NCBI GenBank assembly: GCA_963965975.1
Contig: OZ014414.1
Location: forward strand, 4,873,501-4,937,500
Length of the DNA stretch: 64,000 nucleotides
Direction: 5' to 3'
Source of the DNA: Xestospongia bergquistia
Lineage: Eukaryota; Porifera; Demospongiae; Haplosclerida; Petrosiidae
Shown: piece after piece, positions 12,351-27,700 of the stretch
Position numbering within the stretch: position 1 is the stretch's first letter
How the letters are laid out: each line of letters begins with the position of its first letter
Notes under the pieces: generated by a model
Database searches by the model: none
Seen by the model: the letters and a program-made list of their open reading frames with translations, nothing else
What the model was told of the DNA's origin: nothing
Made by a program: the position numbers and the translations under genes

Positions 12351-14810
12351 GTGTACAACAGTCCATGTCACTTATTAGGGATAAAGAGAAGAAGAGCCTA
12401 GACTTCACAAACACCAGTTAATAAAATGTAACCCTTCCAGACCACCACAAACCTAACCTTCAAAACCAAGCCAGATACCAGTAATACAATGACAACGACA
12501 TGTCAACATTAATTTACAAAAAATTATAAAGGGAGTTAAATAATTCAGGCTTATACAGCACACATAAGGGATAAATATGCAACACACTCAATGGTTAACA
12601 ATTACGAAACAGAAGGGGTTAAAATATTCAGGATTATAAAGCACACATAAAGGGATAAATCATGAAATGGAGGGTTAAATAATTCAAGATTATATGACAC
12701 ACACAAGGGATTAATACACAACACACTCAATGGTCAACAATTAAAAACAGAAGGGGTGAAATTATTCAGGCTGTTATTACGCACACAAGGGGTTAAATAA
12801 TTCAGGATTACACAACACAAAGGGAGTTAATATGGCAGACATAAGTTAGAGAACATTATGACACAGTAACAGACACACACAAAGGGATTAAAATAAATAT
12901 GGAAGGGTCTGACGTCAGGTTTAATATCAAGAAAAAGAGTCACCATTATACATTATAAAGTAACAGACACACACAAATTGATTAAAATAAATATGGAAGG
13001 TCTGACGTCAGGTTTAATATCAAGAGAAAGGGTCACCATTATACAGTAACAGACACACACAAAGGGATTAAAATAAATATGGAAGGTCTGACATCAGGTT
13101 TAGTATCAAGAGAAAGGGTCACCGTTATACATCAATAACACCTAGAAGGTTATACAGGGAGAGTTTTTCAGGCTGTTATTATGCACACAAGGGGTTAAAT
13201 AATTCAGGATTACACAACACAAAGGGAGTTAATATGGCAGACATAAGTTAGAGAACATTATGACACAGTAACAGACACACACAAAGGGATTAAAATAAAT
13301 ATGGAAGGGTCTGACGTCAGGTTTAATATCAAGAAAAAGAGTCACCATTATACAGTAACAGACACACACAAAGGGATTAAAATAAATATGGAAGTGTCTG
13401 ACGTCAGGTTTAATATCAAGAGAAAGGGTCACCATTATACAGTAACAGACACACACAAAGGGATTAAAATAAATATGGAAGGGTCACCGTTATACATCAA
13501 TAACACCTAGAAGGTTATACAGGGAGAGTTTGTATATAGATACACAAAAGACAAAGATGAATGAGATGTGAGGTACCACAAGACTAGGAAGAGAATACAG
13601 TATTAGAAAGTATTGACAAAATAACAGTTCTTCCATGTCCAAATCAGCCTATTAATACCCCAGACTCATCAACCATCTATAATCACATTATCATCTCCAT
13701 ATACACAACCCACAAACTGATCCCTGACCATACTCAACACACAAAGACTGTCAACCTCAAGAACAAAGATAAAAAGCCACAACCAGCAATGTTGAATATT
13801 TTTCCAGACCCATAAACAATTATTGATGTCCACACAGTGTTAGTAGTAGATAAACCAATTAAGTAGACCAAAACAGTTTATAATTGTACTATATATAGTG
13901 CAACTAACAACCATTATCTCCCATCACCATCTCGATCATCACAATCACCATCATCACCATCTCCATCATCTCCATCACCATCTCAATCATCGTCTCCTTC
14001 ATCGTCTCCTTCATCATCTCCACCATCTCAGTACACTCAACTTGAACATCACTACAGAATGAAAAGTTTAACAAAAGGTATATAAAGATCAATCTTACAT
14101 AGAGTGATTATTAGACAACATCACTGCATCACCTCCAGTCCAGTCTAGTCACGCATAGAGTTAATGATATGCCTATATAATACACTAAAGTCCATCTAAA
14201 AATTATTAAAATACATGTTTAGTAAAGAAATGTCCATATTATTATAACAGATAACTTACATTAGTCATCAGTTAATGTACATAAAATCATTACCAGTGAC
14301 ATTAAACTTTCTATCCTATTATAGAACATTTGAGGTTCATTTAGTGGACATTGTATTATTTAATAATTCAACTTACAGTACGTATATTAACAATTGTTAT
14401 CAGATCTCTTATTACTTTATTGATAGACCTACTAAATGTAACAGAATTTGTTTGTTCTAACATTATTCTTACTATACAACACACAACCATTAGAACATAT
14501 ATCATTACACTACAGAACAAGTATAAAATGAAAAATAGCTATTACAACAGAGCACCAATAACAATTATTACTTGTAATTCTAGTGTACAATAAACACTAA
14601 CTTTTAAACCCTCCACACTGATACAAACCATGAATGAAAACTTACCAAAAGCCCTGATGACAATGAACAGGACACGAAAAATTCTAGATGCCATACTGAA
14701 GTAAATTTTTAGATGCCAGTTAAAAATACTGAAGTAAAATTCTACATGCCAGTAAAAATACTGTAGTACATTTTTAGATGCCAGTAATAAAGTAATTCTA
14801 GTAATAAAGT
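12350..14810. repeat. Satellite-1 long unit 3, with the minisatellite array duplicated
   Basis: This unit has two consecutive CRE-type arrays (12890-13135 and 13280-13500), joined by a repeat of the 'ggctgttattatgcacaca' block, so it is the longest unit. TGACGTCA occurs at 12910, 13013, 13312 and 13399. In the second array the units are exactly 87 bp, hence a multiple of three, and read open on both strands: plus 13301-13510 (MEGSDVRFNIKKKSHHYTV and so on) and minus 13456-13229. The CATCWC tract is at about 13910-14030. Confidence 0.9.
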
Positions 14811-15655
14811 AATTCTCATCTTTCTGGATAATAATGAAAGCTTTAAAAAAATTCTTTGGCTAAAGAGATTAACTCAAAAGATAAGATGAATTGGTGGTAG
14901 ATTTACAGCTCTTTATCCGCATGGAAAACAATAGTAATACTTGACATTTGGCATCTGGTACATCAGATCATCACTACCAGTGATTATTAAACCTGTCCAT
15001 CCTATTAAATACTTCATTCAGTAGAAAATTCTACTATTTAATATGTCAACTTACAGTAGTCATCAGTTAATGTAGATTAGATCATAAACCTATTAGAGTG
15101 ACAAAAGTGATTGTACTTATAACATAGTATAAGTATTATGATACAGCTATCATCATTCCCAGCACTCACTAGAACATGTTGCAACTAGAGAATAAAAACA
15201 ACTAAAGAATAAAAATGGGCAGTTTGATTTTCAATCTTACATAGAGTAGTTATTAGAGAACTTCACTACATCATCTCCAGTCTAGTCATATATAGTATAT
15301 CATAGGACTATACTAAATCCAGATCTTCACATGTTGATATAGAATAAATTACTATTATAATAGAAGAGAAGAAATAGTAAAAACAGTTACTTAATATAAG
15401 TGTTTCTATTAACTTACTAGAAGTAGGACAATCATCTCCAATAGACCAGTCAGTAAACAGACCAATTCTACTCTTATCCTAAAAGAAGGTATTACTTAAA
15501 TTGTTGAGTTTATAACTCTTAATTAGTTGATGGTCATCTCCAGTAGAAAACAGTCCTACTATAAAATGAAAAATACTTATTATAACAGAGTAATAATAAT
15601 TATTATAAATTGACAAGAGTCTGTTGTATATTAAATTACTTAATAATTCTAGTGT
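14810..15655. repeat. Satellite-1, single short unit
   Basis: One marker, near 15416, between long units 3 and 4. No gene is supported. Confidence 0.85.
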
Positions 15656-17640
15656 ATAACAGTCAATGTCACTTATTAGGGATAAAGAGAAGAAGAGCCT
15701 AGACTTCACAAACACCAGTTAATAAAATGTAACCCTTCCAGACCACCACAAACCTAACCTTCAAAACCAAGCCAGATACCCGTAATACAATGACAACGAC
15801 ATGTCAACATTAATTTACAAAAAATTATAAAGGGAGTTAAATAATTCAGGCTTATACAGCACACATCGGGGATAAATATGCAACACACTCAATGGTTAAC
15901 AATTACGAAACAGAAGGGGTTAAATTATTCAGGATTATAAAGCACACATAATGGGATAAATTATGAAATGGAGGGCTAAATAATTCAAGATTATACGACA
16001 CACACAAGGGGTTAATACACAACACACTCAATGGTCAACAATTAAAAACAGAAGGGGTTAAATTATTCAGGCTGTTATGACGCACACAAGGGTTTAAATA
16101 ATTCAGGATTACACAACACAAAGGGAGTTAATATGGCAGACATAAGTTAGAGAACATTATGACACAGTAACAGACACACACAAAGGGATTAAAATAAATA
16201 TGGAAGGCTCTGACGTCAGGTTTAATATCAAGAGAAAGGGTCACCATTATACAGTAACAGACACACACAAAGGGATTAAAATAAATATGGAAGGTCTGAC
16301 ATCAGGTTTAGTATCAAGAGAAAGGGTCACCGTTATACATCAATAACACATAGAAGGTTATACAGGGAGAGTTTGTATATAGATACACAAAAGACAAAGA
16401 TGAATGAGATGTGAGGTACCACAAGACAAGGAAGAGGATACAGTATTAGAAAGTATTGACAAAATAACATACAAACAGTTCTTCCATGTCCAAATCCGCC
16501 TATTAATACCCCAGACCCATCAACCACCTATAATCACATTATCATCTCCATATACACAACCCACAAACTGATCCCTGACCATACTCAACACACAAAGACT
16601 GTCAACCTCAAGAACCAAGATAAAGAGCCACAACCAGCAATGTTGAATATTTTTCCAGACCCATGATCAATTATTGATGTCCACACAGTGTTAGTAGTAG
16701 ATACACCAATTAAGTAGACCAAAACAGTTTATAATTGTACTATATATAGTGTAACTAACAACCATTATCTCCATCACCATCTCAATCATCACAATCACCA
16801 TCACCACCATCTCCATCATCTCCATCACCATCTCAATCATCGTCTCCTTCATCATCTCCACCATCTCAGTACACTCAACTTGAACATCACTACAGAATGA
16901 AAAGTTTAACAAAAGGTATATAAAGATCAATCTTACATAGAGTGATTATTAGACAACATCACTGCATCACCTCCAGTCCAGTCTAGTCACGCATAGAGTT
17001 AATGATATGCCTATATAATACACTAAAGTCCATCTAAAAATTATTAAAATACATGTTTAGTAAAGAAATGTCCATATTATTATAACAGATAACTTACATT
17101 AGTCATCAGTTAATGTACATAAAATCATTACCAGTGACATTAAACTTTCTATCCTATTATAGAACATTTGAGGTTCATTTAGTGGACATTGTATTATTTA
17201 ATAATTCAACTTACAGTACGTATATTAACAATTGTTATCAGATCATCTCTTATTACTTTATTGATAGACCTACTAAATGTAACAGAATTTGTTTGTTCTA
17301 ACATTATTCTTACTATACAACACACAACCATTAGAACATATATCATTACACTACAGAACAAGTATAAAATGAAAAATAGCTATTACAACAGAGCACCAAT
17401 AACAATTATTACTTGTAATTCTAGTGTACAATAAACACTAACTTTTAAACCCTCCACACTGATACAAACCATGAATGAAAACTTACCAAAAGCCCTGATG
17501 ACAATGAACAGGACACGAAAAATTCTAGATGCCATACTGAAGTAAATTTTTAGATGCCAGTTAAAAATACTGAAGTAAAATTCTACATGCCAGTAAAAAT
17601 ACTGTAGTACATTTTTAGATGCCAGTAATAAAGTAATTCT
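15655..17640. repeat. Satellite-1 long unit 4
   Basis: TGACGTCA is at 16211, with the TGACATCA variant near 16297. The CATCWC tract is at about 16760-16880. The diverged short-unit copy that closes the unit gives a plus-strand frame at 17113-17301, also seen at 7895 and 14275. These frames have the repeat's composition and no domain. Confidence 0.88.
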
Positions 17641-19370
17641 AGTAACAAAGTAATTCTCATCTTTCTGGATAATAACGAAAGCTTTTAACAAATTCTTTGG
17701 CTAAAGAGATTAACTCAAAGGATAAGATGAATTGGTGGTAGATTTACAGCTCTTTATCCGCATGGAAAACAATAGTAATACTTGACGTTTGGCATCTGGT
17801 ACATCAGATCATCACTACCAGTGATCATTAAAACTGACCATCCTATTAAATACTTCATTCAGTAGAAAATTCTACTATTTAATATGTCAACTTACAGTAG
17901 TCATCAGTTAATGTAGATTAGATCATAAACCTATTAGAGTGACAAAAGTGATTGTACTTATAACATATTATAAGTATTATGATAAGCTGTCACATTTCCA
18001 GCACTAACTAGAACATCAACTAGAGAATAAAAATGGGCAGTTTCATTTTTTATATATCATTAATTCTATCTTACATAGAGTAGTTATTAGAGAACTTCAC
18101 TACATCATCTCCAGTCTAGTCATATATAGTATATCATAGGACTATACTAGATCCAAATCATCACATGTTGATGTAAAATAAATTACTATTATAATAGAAG
18201 AGAACAAATAGTAAAAACATTTATTAAATATAAGTGTTTCTATTAACTTACTAGAAGTAAGACAATCATCTCCAATAGACCAGTCAGTAAACAGACCAAT
18301 TCTACTATTATCCTAAAAGAAGGTATCACTTAAATTGTTGAGTTTATAACTCTCAATTAGTTGACGGTCATCTCCAGTAGAAAACAGTCCTACTACAAAA
18401 TGAAAAATACTTATTATAACAGAGCAATAATAATTATTATAAATTGACAAGAGTCTTTCGTATATTAAAATTACTTAGTTGGTAGGGATAAAGAGTTTAT
18501 AATTATTTCATAGACATCTGCTATAAAACCTAACTTTCAAACCCTCCAGGCTGATACAAACCATGAAAGAAAAGTTAACCAAAGCCCTGATGCCAATGAA
18601 CAGGACGCGAAAAATTCTAGATGCCATACTGAAGTAAATTTTTAGATCCCAGTAAAAAATACTGAATTTTTAGATGCTAGTAATAATGTAATTCTGATCT
18701 TGCTGCATAATAACGAAAGCTTAAAACAAATTCTTTAGTAGAAAAATGTACTACTTAATAAGTCAACTTACAGTAGTCATCAGTTAATGTAGATTAGATC
18801 ATAAACCTATTAGAGTGACAAAAGTGATTGTACTTATAAAATATACGTATAAGTATTATGATAGAACTGTCATATTTCCAGCACTAACTAGAACATCAAC
18901 TAGAGAATAAAAATGGGCAGTTTCATTTTTTATATATCATTAATTCTATCTTACATAGAGTAGTTATTAGAGAACTTCACTACATCATCTCCAGTCTAAT
19001 CATATATAGTATATCATAGGACTATACTAGATCTAGATCATCACATGTTGATGTAGAATAAATTATTACTGTTATAATAGAAGAGAACAAACAGTAAAAA
19101 CATTTATTTAATATAAGTGTTTCTATTAACTTACTAGAAGTAGGACAATCATCTCCAATAGACCAGTCAGTAAACAGACCTATTTTACTCTTCTCCTAAA
19201 AGAAGGTATCACTTAAATTGTTGAGTTTATAACTCTTAATTAGTTGATGGTCATCTCCAGTAGAAAACAGTCCTACTATAAAATGAAAAATATTTATTAT
19301 AACAGAGCAATAATAATTATTATAAATTGACAAGAGTCTGTTGTATATTAATTCACTTAATAGTTCTAGT
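17640..19370. repeat. Satellite-1, run of two short units
   Basis: Markers are near 18251 and 19132, 881 bp apart. There are no features beyond the repeat. Confidence 0.88.
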
Positions 19371-21240
19371 GTACAACAGTCCATGTCACTTATTAGGGAT
19401 AAAGAGAAGAAGAGCCTAGACTTCACAAACACCAGTTAATAAAATGTAACCCTTCCAGACCACCACAAACCTAACCTTCAAAACCAAGCAAGATACCAGT
19501 AATACAATGACAACGACATGTCAACATTAATTTACAAAAAATTATAAAGGGAGTTAAATAATTCAGGCTTACACAGCACACATCAGGGATAAATATGCAA
19601 CACACTCAATGGTTAACAATTACGAAACAGAAGGGGTTAAATTATTCAGGATTATAAAGCACACATAAAGAGATAAATTATCAAATGGAGGGTTAAATAA
19701 TTCAAGATTATACGACACACACAAGGGGTTAAATACACAACACTCAATGGTCAACAATTAAAAACAGAAGGGGTTAAATTATTAAGGCTTATATGATGCA
19801 CACAAGGGGTTAAATAATTCAGGATTACACAACACAAAGGGAGTTAATATGGCAGACATAAGTTAGAGAACATTATGACACAGTAACAGACACACACAAA
19901 GGGATTAAAATAAATATGGAAGGCTCTGACGTCAGGTTTAATATCAAGAGAAAGGGTCACCATTATACAGTAACAGACACACACAAAGGGATTAAAATAA
20001 ATATGGAAGGTCTGACATCAGGTTTAGTATCAAGAGAAAGGGTCACCGTTATACATCAATAACACCTAGAAGGTTATACAGGGAGAGTTTGTATATAGAT
20101 ACACAAAAAAACAAAGATGAATGAGATGTGAGGTACCACAAGACAAGGAAGAGGATACAGTATTAGAAAGTATTGACAAAATAACATACAAACAGTTCTT
20201 CCATGTCCAAATCCGCCTATTAATACCCCAGACTCATCAACCACCTAAAATCACATTATCATCTCCATATACACAACCCACAAACTGATCCCTGACCATA
20301 CTCAACACACAAAGACTGTCAACCTCAAGAACCAAGATAAAGAGCCACAACCAGCAATGTTGAATATTTTTCCAGACCCATGATCAATTATTGATGTCCA
20401 CACAGTGTTAGTAGTAGATAAACCAATTAAGTAGACCAAAACAGTTTATAATTGTACTATATATAGTGTAACTAACAACCATTATCTCCATCACCATCTC
20501 AATCATACAATCACCATCACCACCATCTCCATCATCGTCTCAATCATCGTCTCCTTCATCATCTCCACCATCTCAGTACACTCAACTTGAACATCACTAC
20601 AGAATGAAAAGTTTAACAAAAGGTATATAAAGATCAATCTTACATAGAGTGATTATTAGACAACGTCACTGCATCACCTCCACTCCAGTCTAGTCACGCA
20701 TAGAGTTAATGATATGCCTATATAATACACTAAAGTCCATCTAAAAATTATTAAAATACATGTTTAGTAAAGAAATGTCCATATTATTATAACAGATAAC
20801 TTACATTAGTCATCAGTTAATGTACATAAGATCATTACCTGTGACATTACCCTTTCTATCCTATTATAGAACATTGAGGTTCATTTAGTAGACATTGTAT
20901 TATTTAATAATTCAACTTACAGTACGTATATTAACAATTGTTATCAGATCATCTCTTAGTACTTTATTGATAGACCTACTAAATGTAACAGAATTTGTTT
21001 TGTTCTAACATTGTTCTTACTATACAACACACAACCATTAGAAGATAGAACATTATATCATTACACAACAGAACAAGTATAAAATGAAAAATAGCTATTA
21101 CAACAGAGCACCAATAACAATTATTACTTGTAATTCTAGTGTACAATAAACACTAACTTTCAAACCCTCCACACTGATACAAACCATGAATGAAAACTTA
21201 CCAAAAGCCCTGGTGCCAATGAACAGGACACGAAAAATTC
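19370..21240. repeat. Satellite-1 long unit 5
   Basis: TGACGTCA is at 19927 and the TGACATCA variant near 20014. The CATCWC tract at about 20480-20580 is shorter than in units 1 and 3. Confidence 0.88.
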
Positions 21241-22050
21241 TAGATGCCATACTGAAGTAAATTTTTAGATCCCAGTAAAAAATACTGAAGTAAATTTCTA
21301 GATGCCAGTAAAAATATTGTAGAATATTTAGATGCTAGTAAAAAAACTGAAGTAAATTTTTAGATGCTAGTAATAATGTAATTCTGATCTTTCTGGATAA
21401 TAATGAAAGCTTAAACAAATTCTTTAGTAAAAAATTGTACTACTTAATAAGTCAACTTACAGTAGTCAAGTTAATGTAGATTAAATCATAAATATATTAG
21501 AGTGACAAAAGGGTCAGTAGTATCGTACTTATAACATAGTATAAGTATTATGATACAGCCGTCATCATTCCCAGCACTCAACTAGAACATGTTGCAACTA
21601 GAGAATAAAAATGGGCAGTTTGATTTTCAATCTTACATAGAGTAGTTATTAGAGAACTTCACTACATCATCTCCAGTCTAGTCATATATAGTATATCATA
21701 GGACTATACTAGATCTAGATCATCACATGCTGATATAGAATAAATTATTACTATTATAGTAGAAGAGAACAAACAGTAAAAACATTTATTCAACATAAGT
21801 GTTTCTATTAACTTACTAGAAGTAGGACAATCATCTCCAATAGACCAGTCAGTAAACAGACCAATTCTACTCTTATCCTAAAAGAAGGTATCACTTAAAT
21901 TGTTGAGTTTATAACTCTTAATTAGTTGATGGTCATCTCCAGTAGAAAACAGTCCTACTATAAAATGAAAAATACTTATTATAACAGAGCAATAATAATT
22001 ATTATAAATTGACAAGAGTCTGTTGTATATTAATTCACTTAATAATTCTA
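21240..22050. repeat. Satellite-1, single short unit
   Basis: One marker, near 21827. No gene is supported. Confidence 0.85.
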
Positions 22051-24150
22051 GTGTACAACAGTCCATGTCACTTATTAGGGATAAAGAGAAGAAGAGCCTA
22101 GACTTCACAAACACCAGTTAATAAAATGTAACCCTTCCAGACCACCACAAACCTAACCTTCAAAACCAAGCCAGATACCAGTAATACAATGACAACGACA
22201 TGTCAACATTAATTTACAAAAAATTATAAAGGGAGTTAAATAATTCAGGCTTATACAGCACACATAAGGGATAAATATGCAACACACTCAATGGTTAACA
22301 ATTACGAAACAGAAGGGGTTAAAATATTCAGGATTATGAAGCACACATAATGGGATAAATTATGAAATGGAGGGTTAAATAATTCAAGATTATACGACAC
22401 ACACAAGGGGTTAATACACAACACTCAATGGTCAATAATTAAAAACAGAAGGGGTTAAATTTTCAGGCTTATATGACGCACACAAGGGGTTAAATAATTT
22501 AGGACTACACAACACAAAGGGAGTTAATACGGCAGACATAAATTAGAGAACATTATGACACAGTAACAGACACACACAAAGGGATTAAAATAAATATGGA
22601 AGGGTCTGACGTCAGGTTTAATATTAAGAAAAAGAGTCACCATTATACAGTAACAGACACACATAAAGGGATTAAAATAAATATGGAAGGGTTTGACGTC
22701 AGGTTTAATATCAAGAGAAAGGGTCATCATTATACAGTAACAGACACACACAAAGGGATTAAAATAAATATGGAAGGTCTGACATCAGGTTTAGTATCAA
22801 GAGAAAGGGTCACCGTTATACATCAATAACACCTAGAAGGTTATACAGGGAGAGTTTGTATATAGATACACAAAAGACAAAGATGAATGAGATGTGAGGT
22901 ACCACAAGACAAGGAATAGGATACAGTATTAGAAAGTATTGACAAAATAACATACAAACAGTTCTTCTATGTCCAAATCCGCCTATTAATACCCCAGACT
23001 CATCAACCACCTATAATCACATTATCATCTCCATATACACAACCCACAAACTGATCCCTGACCATACTCAACACATAAAGACTGTCAACCTCAAGAACCA
23101 AGATAAAGAGCCACAACCAGCAATGTTGAATATTTTTCCAGACCCATGAACAATTATTGATGTCCACACAGTGTTAGTAGTAGATAAACCAATTAAGTAG
23201 ACCAGAACAGTTTATAATTGTACTATATATAGTGTAACTAACAACCATTATCTCCCATCACCATCTCAATCATCACAATCACCATCACCACCATCTCCAT
23301 CATCTCCATCACCATCTCAATCATCGTCTCCTTCATCGTCTCCTTCATCATCTCCACCATCTCAGTACACTCAACTTGAACATCACTACAGAATGAAAAG
23401 TTTAACAAAAGGTATATAAAGATCAATCTTACATAGAGTGATTATTAGACAACATCACTGCATCACCTCCAGTCCAGTCTAGTCACGCATAGAGTTAATG
23501 ATATGCCTATATAATACACTAAAGTCCATCTAAAAATTATTAAAATACATGTTTAGTAAAGAAATGTCCATATTATTATAACAGATAACTTACATTAGTC
23601 ATCAGTTAATGTACATAAAATCATTACCAGTGACATTAAACTTTCTATCCTATTATAGAACATTGAGGTTCATTTAGTAGACATTGTATTATTTAATAAT
23701 TCAACTTACAGTACGTATATTAACAATTGTTATCAGATCATCTCTTATTACTTTATTGATAGACCTACTAAATGTAACAGAATTTGTTTGTTCTAACATT
23801 ATTCTTACTATATAACACACAACCATTAGAACATTATATCATTACACTACAGAACAAGTATAAAATGAAAAATAGCTATTACAACAGAGCACCAATAACA
23901 ATTATTACTTGTAATTCTAGTGTACAATAAACACTAACTTTCAAACCCTCCACACTGATACAAACCATGAATGAAAACTTACCAAAAGCCCTGATGACAA
24001 TGAACAGGACACGAAAAATTCTAGATGCCATACTGAAGTAAATTTTTAGATGCCAGTTAAAAATACTGAAGTAAAATTCTACATGCAAGTAAAAATACTG
24101 TAGTACATTTTTAGATGCCAGTAATAAAGTAATTCTAGTAATAAAGTAAT
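22050..24150. repeat. Satellite-1 long unit 6
   Basis: TGACGTCA is at 22607 and 22694 (87 bp apart) and the TGACATCA variant near 22781. The array is open on both strands (plus 22596-22829, minus 22751-22524). The CATCWC tract is at about 23255-23375. Confidence 0.88.
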
Positions 24151-27100
24151 TCTCATCTTTCTGGATAATAACGAAAGCTTTAAACAAATTCTTTGGCTAA
24201 AGAGATTAACTCAAAGGATAAGATGAATTGGTGGTAGATTTACAGCTCTTTATCCACATGGAAAACAATAGTAATACTTGACGTTTGGCATCTGGTACAT
24301 CAGATCATCACTACCAGTGATCATTAAACCTGTCCATCCTATTAAATACTTCATTCAGTAAAAAATTCTACTATTTAATATGTCAACTTACAGTAGTCAT
24401 CAGTTAATGTAGATTAGATCATAAACCTATTAGAGTGACAAAAGTGATTGTACTTATAACATAGTATAAGTATTATGATACAACTGTCATATTTCCAGCA
24501 CTAACTAGAACATCAACTAGAGAATAAAAATGGGCAGTTTCATTTTTTATATATCATTAATTCTATCTTACATAGAGTAGTTATTAGAGAACTTCACTAC
24601 ATCATCTCCAGTCTAGTCATATATAGTATATCATAGGACTATACTAGATCTAGATCATCACATGTTGATGTAGAATAAATTACTATTATAATAGAAGAGA
24701 ACAAATATATTTATTTAATAAGTGTTTCTATTAACTTACTAGAAGTAGGACAATCATCTCCAATAGACCAGTCAGTAAACAGACCTATTCTACTATATCC
24801 TAAAAGAAGGTATCATTTAAAGTTTATAACTCTCAATTAGTTGATGGTCATCTCAAGTAGAAAACAGTCCTACTATAAAATGAAAAATACTTATTATAAC
24901 AGAGCAATAATAATTATTATAAATTGACAAGAGTCTGTTGTATATTAAAATTATTAGTTGGTAGGGATAAAGAGGAGAGTTTATATTTCATAGACATCTG
25001 CTATAAAAACGAACTTTGAAACCCTCCAGGCTGATACAAACCATGAAACAAACCATGAAAGAAAACATAACAAAAGCTGAAAAATTCTAGATGCCATACT
25101 GAAGTAAATTTTTAGATCCCAGTAAAAAATACTGAAGTAAATTTCTAGATGCCAGTAAAAAATACTGTAGTAAAATTTTTAGATGCTAGTAATAAAGTAA
25201 TTCTGATCTTTCTAGATAACAACGAAAGCTTAAAACAAATTATTTAGTAAAAAATTGTACTACTTAATAAGTCAACTTACAGTAGTCATAAGTTAATGTA
25301 GATTAGATCATAAATATATTAGAGTGACAAAAGGGTCAGTAGTATCGTACTTATAACATAGTATAAGTATTATGATACAGCTATCATCATTCCCAGCACT
25401 CAACTAGAACATGTTGCAACTAGAGAATAAAAATGGGCAGTTTGATTTTCAATCTTACATAGAGTAGTTATTAGAGAACTTCACTACATCATCTCCAGTC
25501 TAGTCATATATAGTATATCATAGGACTATACTAAATCCAGATCATCACATGTTGATGTAGAATAAATTACTATTATAATAGAAGAGAACAAACAGTAAAA
25601 ACATTTATTTAATATAAGTGTTTCTATTAACTTACTAGAAGTAGGACAATCATCTCCAATAGACCAGTCAGTAAACAGACCTATTCTACTCTATCCTAAA
25701 AGAAGGTATCATTTAAATTGTTGAGTTTATAACTCTCAATTAGTTGATGGTCATCTCCAGTAGAAAACAGTCCTACTATAAAATGAAAAATACTTATTAT
25801 AACAGAGCAATAATATTTATTATAAATTCACAAGAGTCTGTTGTATATTAAAATTATTAGTTGGTAGGGATAAAGAGAAGAGTTTATATTTCATAGACAT
25901 CTGCTATAAAACCTAACTTTCAAACCCTCCAGGCTGATACAAACCATGAAAGAAAACTTAACAAAAGCCGAAAAATTCTAGATCCTATACTGAAGTAAAT
26001 TTTTAGATCCCAGTAAAAAATACTGAAGTAAATTTCTAGATGCCAGTAAAAAATACTGTAGTAAATTTTTAGATGCTAGTAAAAAAACTGAAGTAAATTT
26101 TTAGATGCTAGTAATAAAGTAATTCTGATCTTTCAGGATAACAACAAAAGCTTAAAACAAATTCTTTAGTAAAAAATTGTACTACTTAATAAGTCAACTT
26201 ACAGTAGTCATAACTTAATGTAGATTAGATCATAAATATATTAGAGTGACAAAAGGGTCAATAGTATCGTACTTATAACATAGTATAAGTATTATGATAC
26301 AGCTATCATCATTCCCAGCACTCAACTAGAACATGTTGCAACTAGAGAATAAAAACAACTAGAGAATAAAAATGGGCAGTTTGATTTTCAATCTTACATA
26401 GAGTAGTTATTAGAGAACTTCACTACATCATCTCCAGTCTAGTCATATATAGTATATCATAGGACTATACTAGATCCAGATCATCACATGTTGATGTAGA
26501 ATAAATTACTATTATAATAGAAGAGAACAAATAGTAAAATAATTTATTTAATATAAGTGTTTCTATTAACTTACTAAAAATAGGACAATCATCTCCAATT
26601 GACCAGTCAGTAAACAGACCTATTCTACTCTGTCCTAAAAGAAGGTATCATTTAAATTGTTGAGTTTATAACTCTCAATTAGTTGATGGTCATCTCCAGT
26701 AGAAAACTGTCCTACTATAAAATGAAAAATACTTATTATAACAGAGCAATAATAATTATTATAAATTGACAAGAGTCTGTTGTATAATAAAATTACTTAG
26801 TTCATAGACATCTGCTATAAAACCTAACTTTCAAACCCTCCAGGCTGTTACAAACCATGAATGAGAACTTACCAAAAGCCCTGATGCCAATGAACAGGAC
26901 ACAAAAATTCTAGATCCCATACTGAAGTAAATTTTAAGATCCTAGTAAAAATACTGAAGTAAAATTCTACATGCCATACTGTAGTAAATATTTAGATGCC
27001 AGTAAAAAAACTGAAGTAAATTTTTAGATGCCAGTAATAAAGCAATTCCAATCTTTCTGGATAATAACAAAAGCTTTAAACAAATTCTTTGGCTAAAAAC

Positions 27101-27700
27101 ATTAACTCAAACGATAAGATGAATTGGTAGATTTACGGCTCTTTATCCACATGGAAAACAATAGTAATACTTGACTTTTGGCATCTGGTACATAAGATCA
27201 TCACTACCAGTGATCATTAAACCTGACCATCCTATTAAATAGTTCATTCAGTAGAAAATTCTACTATTTAATAAGTCAACTTACAGTAGTCATCAGTTAA
27301 TGTAGATTAGATCATAAAGAGTGACAAAAAGTATTATGATACAGCTGTAATCATTCCCAGCACTCAACTAGAACATGTTGCAACTAGAGAACAAAAACAA
27401 CTAGAGAATAAATTACTATCATGTAGAATAAAATACTATTATAATAGGAGAGAACAAACAGTAAAAACATTTATTTAATATAAGTGTTTCTATTAACTTA
27501 CTAGAAGTAGGACAATCATCTCCAATAGACCAGTCAGTAAACAGACCTACTTCACTCTTATCCTAAAAGAAGGTATCATTTAAATTATTGAGTTTATAAC
27601 TCTCAATTAGTTGATCATCTCCAGTAGAAAACAGTCCTACTATAAAATGAAAAATACATATTATAACAGAGCAATAATAATTATTATAAATTGACAAGAG
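24150..27700. repeat. Satellite-1, run of four short units
   Basis: Markers are near 24740, 25637, 26573 and 27500 (spacings about 897, 936 and 927 bp). The order of variants, including the deleted unit near 27,300-27,430, mirrors the four-unit run at 8435-12350. The two runs are probably copies of one higher-order block. Confidence 0.88.
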
